From positions 1-6,494 of the forward strand of contig DAOVRJ010000146.1 of NCBI GenBank assembly GCA_030628225.1: a DNA stretch of 6,494 bases, given 5' to 3'. Source of the stretch: Candidatus Zixiibacteriota bacterium (GTDB lineage Bacteria; SM23-81). The number at the start of each line of letters is the position of its first letter. Position 1 is the stretch's first letter. A model generated the notes under the pieces. That model ran no database searches. It was given only the letters and a program-made list of their open reading frames with translations, and had not been told where the DNA came from. The position numbers were made by a program, and so were the translations under genes. Shown here one piece after another: positions 1 through 4,592 of this stretch.

Positions 1-17
1 ATAGGCGTGCGTTTCAT
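1..17 (-). CDS. Start of an unidentified gene, cut by the window edge
   Basis: Only the first five codons (Met-Lys-Arg-Thr-Pro) and two bases of the sixth are visible, so no function can be given. The start is well supported. An ATG at 17..15 is preceded by GGAGG (30..26) with 8 nt of spacing, an excellent ribosome binding site. The gap to the stop codon of the DUF5659-like gene is only 19 nt and holds no terminator, so the two genes are probably co-transcribed from the RpoE-like promoter at 327-356. The Lys-Arg start could be a cytoplasmic protein or the beginning of a signal peptide. Confidence 0.6.
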
Positions 18-36
18 CGTAATTTCCTCCTCTTGG

Positions 37-270
37 TTAGATCATCTTCTTCAAATTTCTCAGCTCGTTGTAGAATTGAAGGAACTGGCTGTTGATGAAC
101 TCCACCTTGAGCCGATCATTTTCTCCATCCACGTTAAACGTGAACAGTATTTTTGATTTCTTGCTATCTGATCTGATGAGCCGATAGCCTTTCATCTTCA
201 GGTAGGCTGAAAATGCCAGGTCATCGGTGGTGATGTGATTGTCTGCGATTTGATGTGCATCAACGCTCAT
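37..270 (-). CDS. Small DUF5659-like protein, function unknown
   Basis: This encodes 77 residues with no signal peptide, membrane segment or Cys, so it is probably cytoplasmic. The pattern resembles DUF5659-type proteins from memory: an N-terminal TTDDLAFSAYLKMKGYRL segment (an active 'lives on shelf of sequence X' helix plus first strand), then KKSKILFTFNVDG, then a C-terminal helix with FYNELRNLKKM. No biochemical role is known to me for the family. The start at 270 follows AAGGAG (285..280) with 9 nt of spacing. It is the first gene downstream of an RpoE-like promoter matching that of the sigma-factor operon, and it is followed after 19 nt by another gene, so it is a likely member of the same stress regulon. 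It is more A+T rich than the genes to its right. The reading as a real gene is firm; the family name is moderate. Confidence 0.8.
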   Translation of the reverse strand: MSVDAHQIADNHITTDDLAFSAYLKMKGYRLIRSDSKKSKILFTFNVDGENDRLKVEFINSQFLQFYNELRNLKKMI

Positions 271-279
271 AGGTCATCA

Positions 280-285
280 CTCCTT
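280..285 (-). promoter_or_regulatory. Ribosome binding site of the DUF5659-like gene
   Basis: AAGGAG on the minus strand lies 9 nt before the ATG at 270. It fixes the start of the small gene and supports its being translated. Confidence 0.75.
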
Positions 286-326
286 CTGTTGAGGTTACTT
301 CTTCGCCGTCTCGGGTTGTTTCATTT

Positions 327-356
327 ATTAGACAACGCGGTCTCTGGATTTATTCC
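327..356 (-). promoter_or_regulatory. RpoE-like ECF promoter of the DUF5659-like gene
   Basis: On the minus strand, GGAAT (356..352, within CGGGAAT at 358..352) is followed by a 16-nt spacer and TTGTCTAAT (335..327). E. coli sigma-E promoters have GGAACTT-type -35 and TCTAA/TCTGA-type -10 elements about 16 nt apart, so this is a good ECF-type promoter. Both elements and the spacer length are identical to those upstream of the sigma gene at 2111-2140, and similarity continues just past the -10 (TGAA on the coding strand). The predicted transcript starts near 320 and has a leader of about 50 nt before the ATG at 270. Recognition by the local sigma factor is inferred. Confidence 0.75.
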
Positions 357-418
357 CGATTTGTTGACGGCTTCTGAGAGCAATAATGGGTAAACACATC
401 TCTCTTCCATTCATGATG

Positions 419-541
419 TCATGTCTCAATGGGATTGGGTGCGGCGGTTTTGCGGGCGGGAAAGAATCCGACCAGCACACCCGCGGTCTCCGAAAAGGGC
501 AGAAAGATAATCACACGGTTGTTGAGTGTTTTCAGGTTCAT
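419..541 (-). pseudogene. Remnant of an ABC-transporter permease C-terminus (MacB/FtsX type)
   Basis: A 40-codon reading frame ends with the stop at 421..419. Its last 24 residues (493..422) read like the extreme C-terminus of MacB/FtsX-type permeases: GVLVGFFPARKTAAPNPIE, where the family typically has GxxxGxxPAxxAAxLxPIEALRYE. The final LRYE part is missing (it ends NPIET) and R/L changes are present. The rest of the permease is absent: immediately upstream lies the terminator of the sigma operon. The ATG at 541 has no convincing ribosome binding site. I read this as a relic left by deletion or rearrangement. A short real membrane peptide is possible but less likely. The resemblance is from memory of the family pattern. 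Confidence 0.45.
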
Positions 542-553
542 GAATTCGCCCGT

Positions 554-588
554 AAAAAAGGGCCGCCGAGCTGTTCTGCTCAGCGGCC
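554..588 (-). terminator. Intrinsic terminator of the sigma-factor operon
   Basis: On the minus strand, GGCCGCTGAGC (588..578), loop AGAACA (577..572) and GCTCGGCGGCC (571..561) form an 11-bp stem with one T-G wobble. One C and six T residues (559..554) follow. It begins 38 nt after the stop of the CnrX/Spy-like gene, as expected for the end of the three-gene operon. In the other direction there is no T tract. Confidence 0.93.
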
Positions 589-626
589 ATCCAGGGAAGG
601 GCCATTTGCCCATCTGTCTTCTAATC

Positions 627-1091
627 TTACCCCTCATCTCTGTCCGGTGGAGGTGGATGTAATCCTCCCTTCGTTGGAAGAGGTGGCGAAGACCCGGGCT
701 CATGCTGTCTCCAAGGACCCGGTCGTCGATCCCTGAAATGTTTTGGCGGCTTGGGCTGCCTTTCCAATCGCTTTTTTTGCTCCTCGGTGAGAATGGGATC
801 CAGGTCTTTTTTCAACGAATCTCTCAGGGCCAGCATCTCACCCTCGAATCGGGAATGGATCTTGAGAAATCGCTGCGAATGCTTGCGCAAAATGTCACGC
901 ACCGCCTCGCGCTGCGATTCATCCGGATCGATGATTCTTTCCACATGCGCCCCCATACGTCCCGGCTCTCTCATGGACATGAATCGTCCGATGCGATGTC
1001 GAGCAAAAGCCCCGGTGATCAAGGCCCCGATGATCATCCCGATGATCAGGGTGATCAGGATAACCAGGACGGTCTTCGTTCCCATTTTCAT
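627..1091 (-). CDS. Membrane-anchored periplasmic CnrX/Spy-like sensor protein
   Basis: The 154-residue protein has an N-terminal membrane anchor (about residues 6-29, very Ile/Leu/Gly rich) and then a charged helical periplasmic part. Residues 52-110 look like the helical hairpin of the Spy/CpxP/ZraP/CnrX superfamily: a PDESQREAVRDIL helix, a second helix with DSLKKDLDPIL, and LTEEQKKRLE, an LTxxQ-like motif. The tail (111-154) is Pro/Arg/His rich and probably disordered. His49, His71 and His79 with nearby Glu and Met could bind metal, but this is inference. The ATG overlaps the anti-sigma stop as ATGA, and GGAGG (1103..1099) lies 7 nt upstream. As third gene after sigma and anti-sigma it may signal to the anti-sigma, as CnrX does to CnrY, or act as a chaperone. 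Exact family membership is uncertain. Confidence 0.82.
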   Translation of the reverse strand: MKMGTKTVLVILITLIIGMIIGALITGAFARHRIGRFMSMREPGRMGAHVERIIDPDESQREAVRDILRKHSQRFLKIHSRFEGEMLALRDSLKKDLDPILTEEQKKRLERQPKPPKHFRDRRPGPWRQHEPGSSPPLPTKGGLHPPPPDRDEG

Positions 1092-1522
1092 AGCAATTCC
1101 TCCAGCGTAAAGTCAAATGGCGATTCCAGCACCTCCTCGAGGGTCTCCTGGGGCATGCCCAAGACCCCCGCCACGGAAACATCGCCGGTCTTCACGAAAT
1201 TGTAGACCGCTAAAGCGATGATCACCGTCGCACCCACGACGGCCACGCGGCGAAAAGCATATTGCAGCGATTCGAAGAACGCTTCCGCGCTTCTGCTTCT
1301 CTCCCTGGTCGAAGCGATCCTGCGCATCACCCTCTCGGCAAAGAATGGTTTAAACGACTTGGCAGCGCTGGCCGAAATGGCACCGCGCATGGCCGTGATT
1401 CGCTCTTTCTCTTCCCGTAACTCCTTTGATCCGGCCAGCGCCTCCTCAAGCTGCTCTTTTTCCCGGGGCGTCAGCGAGTCATCAAAGGATCGATAGAGTA
1501 ACTCAATCGCTTTTTTGTTCAT
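1088..1522 (-). CDS. Single-pass anti-sigma factor, no zinc motif
   Basis: The 144-residue protein has a cytoplasmic N-terminal helical region (about 1-88), one membrane helix (about 93-110, VAVVGATVIIALAVYNFV) and a short acidic periplasmic tail. The opening IELLYRSFDDSLTPREKEQLEEAL follows the layout of anti-sigma N-terminal domains (short helix, D-x-L-T/S-P-E-E turn, second helix). However, the protein has no Cys at all, so the HxxxCxxC zinc site of ZAS-type anti-sigmas is absent. It would bind the adjacent ECF sigma at the inner membrane and release it on an envelope signal. The start overlaps the sigma stop as ATGA, with GGAG 7 nt upstream, so translation is coupled. The short tail (about 34 residues) may contact the following CnrX/Spy-like protein. 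Function is assigned mainly from position and topology. Confidence 0.85.
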   Translation of the reverse strand: MNKKAIELLYRSFDDSLTPREKEQLEEALAGSKELREEKERITAMRGAISASAAKSFKPFFAERVMRRIASTRERSRSAEAFFESLQYAFRRVAVVGATVIIALAVYNFVKTGDVSVAGVLGMPQETLEEVLESPFDFTLEELL

Positions 1523-2082
1523 CGCTCATCTCCAATATAAGGTGATAACAGTTCTTTTAATTTATCCTGTGCCCGGGCCAGTCGCGACAGCACTGTGCCC
1601 ACAGGAACATTTAAAATATCCGCCGTCTCTCGCGTTGAATATCCGTCAATAAGCCTGAGGACCACCACCGACCGAAACTTGCTTTCCAGCTTCTGGATGG
1701 CTCGTTGCACCATTTCTCTATCCTCGTTCAGCTCACTGTCCGCTTTTGGATCGGGAATGTCATAGGCTTCTTCGATCGGTCTGGAAAAAAACAACACCGA
1801 CCTGCGCCTGCGCCGCTTCAGCTCATTCAGGGATAAATTAATGGCAATCCGGGTGAGATAGGTTCCAACGCCGGATTCACCGCGAAATTTCTTCAATCCC
1901 CTGTAGAAACGGATAAAGGTTTCCTGACCGACATCCTCTGCCTCCGCGCACCTGCCCAGCATGCCGATAACCGTCGCGGCAACACGGGACTCATGGCGCC
2001 TGACAAGCTCCTGGAAGGCATTCTGGTCACCTTCACGCGCGGCTGTGATCAGTTTCTCGTCCGTCAAAGTCTTTTCCGTCAA
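1519..2082 (-). CDS. ECF-type RNA polymerase sigma factor (RpoE-like)
   Basis: From the TTG at 2082 the protein has 187 residues, a normal ECF length. Region 2 spans about 8-92, with AEDVGQETFIRFYRGLKKFRG (49-69 area) for core binding and -10 recognition, then TYLTRIAINLSLNELKRRRRR. Region 4 spans about 124-180, with the helix-turn-helix STRETADILNVPVGTVLSRLARAQDKL that reads the -35. There is no region 1.1 or 3, as expected for the class. The frame is open up to an ATG at 2235, but that extension would span the promoter at 2111-2140 and has no conserved sequence. The TTG is preceded by AAGGAAAGGGA. It heads an operon with its anti-sigma and a CnrX/Spy-like sensor, and probably activates its own promoter and the one at 327-356. 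Function is firm; the regulon is inferred. Confidence 0.93.
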   Translation of the reverse strand: MTEKTLTDEKLITAAREGDQNAFQELVRRHESRVAATVIGMLGRCAEAEDVGQETFIRFYRGLKKFRGESGVGTYLTRIAINLSLNELKRRRRRSVLFFSRPIEEAYDIPDPKADSELNEDREMVQRAIQKLESKFRSVVVLRLIDGYSTRETADILNVPVGTVLSRLARAQDKLKELLSPYIGDER

Positions 2083-2091
2083 AAGGTCTGG

Positions 2092-2102
2092 TCCCTTTCC
2101 TT
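2092..2102 (-). promoter_or_regulatory. Ribosome binding site deciding the TTG start of the sigma gene
   Basis: AAGGAAAGGGA on the minus strand ends 9 nt before the TTG at 2082..2080. A transcript begun at the ECF promoter would start near 2105, so the leader is only about 20 nt and contains just this site. That makes the TTG the only sensible start. Confidence 0.65.
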
Positions 2103-2110
2103 GTTCACTA

Positions 2111-2140
2111 ATTAGACAACCCAAAATCGGGATACATTCC
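2111..2140 (-). promoter_or_regulatory. Autoregulatory RpoE-like promoter of the sigma operon
   Basis: GGAAT (2140..2136, within CGGGAAT at 2142..2136), a 16-nt spacer and TTGTCTAAT (2119..2111) lie 28 nt before the TTG start. The GGAA-type -35 and GTCTAA -10 resemble sigma-E promoters. The same two elements with the same spacing occur at 327-356. ECF sigma genes commonly transcribe themselves, so the obvious reading is positive autoregulation. A base-line promoter for the operon is not evident. Confidence 0.8.
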
Positions 2141-2142
2141 CG
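2128..2142. repeat. Inverted repeat over the -35 of the sigma promoter
   Basis: CGGGA (2128-2132) and TCCCG (2138-2142) form a perfect 5-bp inverted repeat with a 5-nt centre overlapping the -35 element. The promoter at 327-356 keeps it imperfectly (CTGGA 344-348, TCCCG 354-358). It could be an operator for a dimeric regulator or extended sequence read by the sigma factor; a 5-bp arm can also be chance. Confidence 0.3.
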
Positions 2143-2448
2143 TTTTTGAGAGTTTTTGGGGGGGAAGAGCATCGGCGAACTGCCATGCTCTGAGACCGCA
2201 GAATCACAAGGAAACCATAGCTGCAAAAGATACATTGGTAAAATATAGCGGATTTTTTCAAACGCAAGAGCTAAACATAAAATAAGTTCAACTCAAAAGG
2301 CCGCCCTTCCGCAGAAAGACGGCCTTAAAAAGGGGGCGGATGTCTAAGCCTGGGTTCCAGAGGTAATCGTTATACTTCCCCGGCTTTTTGCAGAGAAAGC
2401 CACCTCACAAGTTCGACACCCGCCCGATACGAGACGATCTGTTTCCAA
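2143..2448. other. Intergenic region between sigma operon promoter and secreted-protein gene
   Basis: About 300 bases with no supported gene. It contains the hairpin terminator at 2297-2326 and, between that and the stop at 2451, a trailer of about 120 nt. A weak hairpin GGCTTT/AAAGCC (2382-2401) lacks a following T run. I see no tRNA, no second ECF-type promoter and no direct repeats here. Confidence 0.6.
2295..2326 (-). terminator. Intrinsic terminator after the secreted multimodular protein gene
   Basis: On the minus strand, AAGGCCGTCTTTC (2326..2314), loop TGCG (2313..2310) and GAAGGGCGGCCTT (2309..2297) form a 13-bp stem with two wobble pairs, followed by TT at 2296..2295, so that the run is CCTTTTG. 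The loop is of the stable cUNCGg type. The T run is short, but four U in total with a very strong stem is adequate. It lies about 120 nt after the stop of the gene at 2449 and insulates the sigma operon from readthrough. Confidence 0.8.
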
Positions 2449-4467
2449 CTACTTTGCGTTCAGCAAATCCTTGTCGAATTCACCAACGGGATTAGATTGA
2501 GCCGACTCCTTGGTGACGGAGACAGCGATCACCGAGTAATAGTAGTGGGTCACGGCGCTGCCCACTACCCCGGAAACATCCAGGTAGAACAGGTCCGTGG
2601 TGGAATCGATCAGAGTGGTTCCGACTTCACCGGCGGCGGTGTCGCGATAGATCTTGTAGCGATCCACCCACACCGGATGGTCGTTGAGATTCAGGGTCAC
2701 CGCCGACCACTCCAGCTGCAGATCGTCGGCGGACAGGGCGACGGTCAGGTCGTCAACGGCCTTGGGGATCACGTCCCTGAAGTAGCCGAACAGGTCCGTG
2801 GGCCTGATCTGCGGGTTGCCCACACCGTAGTTATCGTCGTCGGTGATGTGAATCCTGTTGACGTAAGGCGGCAGATCGTTGTCGAAAGCACCGTTGCCAT
2901 ACTTGTACTCCACCCACTCGCTGGATCCCCTGGGGAAGGTGATGGTGGCGGACCAGATATCGTCCCCGGCGGTGACATCTCCATTATACCCCTCGTCGTT
3001 GAGGGTGTCGTCGTTGGCCGGATCGAAGTCCCAGCTCAGCGGAGCCACGCTGCCCACCACCAGCAGCGGGAGCATCACCGAGTCGGCGGTGGTCATGTCC
3101 ACGGAGAAGACCACCGGCACGTCATGGTTGGCCTGTTCCTGGGTGGTATAGGTCAGCTCCTGAGCCGTTTGATCGACCACCTGGAACTGCCAGTTGCCGT
3201 CGATCCAGACGCCGCCGGTATCCGTGACGCCCCACTCCCAGGTGTTGGTACCACCATCGGGCACCAGGTCGAGGGTGCGCTTCCAGATGTGGTCTCCAGG
3301 TGTGTCATCGCCGTTGGTCCCGTCGTCGTACATATCATACAGGAAACCCAACCCCCAGGAGGCATCGTAGGCATGATAGGTGTTGGTATCCCAGCTACCC
3401 TTGAACTTGAAACCGGGGGCCCAGACGCTGTCCGCTGAATCGTCCACGATGAAGGTCACCTGGGCGATGCCGAATCCGGTGAAGGTGGCCTCGTCGTGGT
3501 CCGGATGGATATAGTTGCCGGCCATGTCCTCTACCGAGGAGCTCACCTGCACTGTGTACTCGACGCCGTAAGTTTGACTGCTGGTGGTCAACCTGACACC
3601 GTCAACGCCCAGTGACTCAGCGGCCGTCACCGACAACCCGGCTATGGTGTAGTTTGCGGGATTGAAGGCCGAGGTGTCCATGGCCTCGCTGAAGGTCACC
3701 TCCACGTGCGTCCAGTCAGTGGCCAAGGCTCCCAACACCCAGGGCTTGGTGGTGTCCGCGCCGCTGGTCTCGTGAACCAGGGTGGAGAGGTCCAGGTAGG
3801 CCATGGTGGACCAGTCGCCCTCGGGACCGTTCCAGTCGTCGGCCGGGTCGTTGGATGTGTCCCGGGCATTGTCATGGTCTCCACCGCCGGTGTCCCACAC
3901 CTCACACCACAGAGAATCGGGAGAGCCGATCCGCGACTTCTCTATTTTCCACTCCAAACCCGAGGTGGCCTCGGTGCTGATGCCCACGCCGTCTAAATTC
4001 CCATACATCGTCCAGCTGCCAGCACCATCGTCATAGGCCCAAAATTGCGTGTGATTAACATCGTAGGGCGGGCTATCGACCCAACTGTATATGCTATATT
4101 CGGGCAGGTGCGGATCATTACAGCGCACGTTACGGGTCCAGGCATCGGAGGTATCGGCCCCCGATCCGCTGACCCCATCGGTGTCCAGATAGATGACGTA
4201 CTTGCCCCAGTTGGTTGCCCCGATGTCATCGTCGATGGTGAAGCAGAAATACCAGTAGGTGCCGTCGTTGCAAACGTAAAGGTCAACAAGATCCATGTTG
4301 TCATTGCCGCCCCCGTCCGTGCTGGGATCGGAGGCCTCGGCCGAGCCGTAACAGGCATCGGGGGTTCCATCCATGACTGGTGAGCCAAATCCCTCGGCCC
4401 AGACGCCGGTGGACCAGAGTAGAGCACCGGCCATCAGAATGACCAGGGACAAGAAGATCTTTTTCAT
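2449..4467 (-). CDS. Secreted multimodular carbohydrate-binding-like protein
   Basis: The 672-residue exported protein has a signal peptide at 1-24 (MKK..., hydrophobic core, VWA cleavage site). Next comes a CBM9/DOMON-like beta-sandwich at about 26-230 (WYFCFTIDDDIGATNWGKYVIYLDTD), then a Big_5/SbsA-type Ig-like domain at about 239-332 (VEVTFSEAMD ... YTVQVSSSVEDMAGN). Two related modules resembling starch-binding CBM20/48 domains follow at about 335-443 and 448-565, each with a D-G-x-N-G-D-x-T-x-G-D-x-I-W loop (379-395 and 489-505). An Fn3 module (569-657) and the tail SNPVGEFDKDLLNAK complete it. No catalytic domain is recognisable. An upstream in-frame ATG at 4485 is possible, but the ATG at 4467 has AGGAG 7 nt upstream and gives a normal signal peptide. 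It has its own promoter and shares the Fn3 end with the peptidase. Glycan binding is inferred from module style. Confidence 0.85.
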   Translation of the reverse strand: MKKIFLSLVILMAGALLWSTGVWAEGFGSPVMDGTPDACYGSAEASDPSTDGGGNDNMDLVDLYVCNDGTYWYFCFTIDDDIGATNWGKYVIYLDTDGVSGSGADTSDAWTRNVRCNDPHLPEYSIYSWVDSPPYDVNHTQFWAYDDGAGSWTMYGNLDGVGISTEATSGLEWKIEKSRIGSPDSLWCEVWDTGGGDHDNARDTSNDPADDWNGPEGDWSTMAYLDLSTLVHETSGADTTKPWVLGALATDWTHVEVTFSEAMDTSAFNPANYTIAGLSVTAAESLGVDGVRLTTSSQTYGVEYTVQVSSSVEDMAGNYIHPDHDEATFTGFGIAQVTFIVDDSADSVWAPGFKFKGSWDTNTYHAYDASWGLGFLYDMYDDGTNGDDTPGDHIWKRTLDLVPDGGTNTWEWGVTDTGGVWIDGNWQFQVVDQTAQELTYTTQEQANHDVPVVFSVDMTTADSVMLPLLVVGSVAPLSWDFDPANDDTLNDEGYNGDVTAGDDIWSATITFPRGSSEWVEYKYGNGAFDNDLPPYVNRIHITDDDNYGVGNPQIRPTDLFGYFRDVIPKAVDDLTVALSADDLQLEWSAVTLNLNDHPVWVDRYKIYRDTAAGEVGTTLIDSTTDLFYLDVSGVVGSAVTHYYYSVIAVSVTKESAQSNPVGEFDKDLLNAK
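2773..3465 (-). repeat. Two tandem CBM20/48-like modules (protein-level repeat)
   Basis: The two modules (3465..3139 and 3126..2773) are diverged copies. The clearest match is MYDDGTNGDDTPGDHIW against LNDEGYNGDVTAGDDIW, 110 residues apart, each followed by an alternating hydrophobic strand. The Asp/Asn-rich loop could hold calcium. Similarity is visible in the protein only. Confidence 0.65.
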
Positions 4468-4474
4468 ACCCCTT

Positions 4475-4480
4475 CTCCTT
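4475..4480 (-). promoter_or_regulatory. Ribosome binding site deciding the start of the secreted protein
   Basis: AAGGAG lies 7 nt before the ATG at 4467. The alternative ATG at 4485 has AGGA immediately abutting it, which is too close, and would add MERRRG before the signal peptide. Confidence 0.75.
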
Positions 4481-4532
4481 TCCATTCCTGCAAATAGTGA
4501 AGAGCCTAAAAAGGTAACATCTCTACCAATTT

Positions 4533-4561
4533 ATTTTACCAGATATGCATTTCTTTGTCAA
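4533..4561 (-). promoter_or_regulatory. Housekeeping (sigma-70-type) promoter of the secreted protein gene
   Basis: On the minus strand, TTGACA (4561..4556, a perfect -35), a 17-nt spacer and TAAAAT (4538..4533, one mismatch to TATAAT) occur in the 125-nt gap before the gene. The spacer ends TGG, giving an extended -10 (TGn). Predicted transcription starts near 4526, with a leader of about 58 nt to the ATG at 4467. Strong, and of a different class from the two ECF-type promoters. Confidence 0.85.
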
Positions 4562-4592
4562 GATGTTTTTTACAACTTTTTCTCTCATACCC

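Noticed and set aside
422-703. Full 94-codon minus-strand frame as one gene
   Set aside because: Its first half is a shadow of the end of the CnrX/Spy-like gene and it reads through the terminator hairpin; only the last part shows family resemblance.
1430-1522. Zinc-binding anti-sigma (ZAS) motif in the anti-sigma N-terminus
   Set aside because: The protein has no Cys and no HxxxCxxC, so only the helical layout matches.
2083-2235. 51-residue N-terminal extension of the sigma factor from an ATG at 2235
   Set aside because: It would span the ECF promoter at 2111-2140, has no conserved sequence, and the TTG at 2082 with AAGGAAAGGGA gives a normal-length ECF protein.
2339-2347. Plus-strand TGTCTAAG as a third ECF-type -10
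   Set aside because: The position 16 nt upstream holds no GGAAT-like -35 and no gene follows on that strand.
2405-2430. GTTCGACACCCGCC resembling a tRNA T-arm
   Set aside because: The flanks do not form a 5-bp T stem and no acceptor, D or anticodon arms can be drawn.
2497-3438. Long plus-strand open frame (313 codons) opposite the secreted-protein gene
   Set aside because: Its product is a low-complexity run of Val, Gly, His and Pro typical of an antisense reading of a G+C-rich Asp/Thr/Trp-rich gene; there is no ribosome binding site and no recognisable domain.
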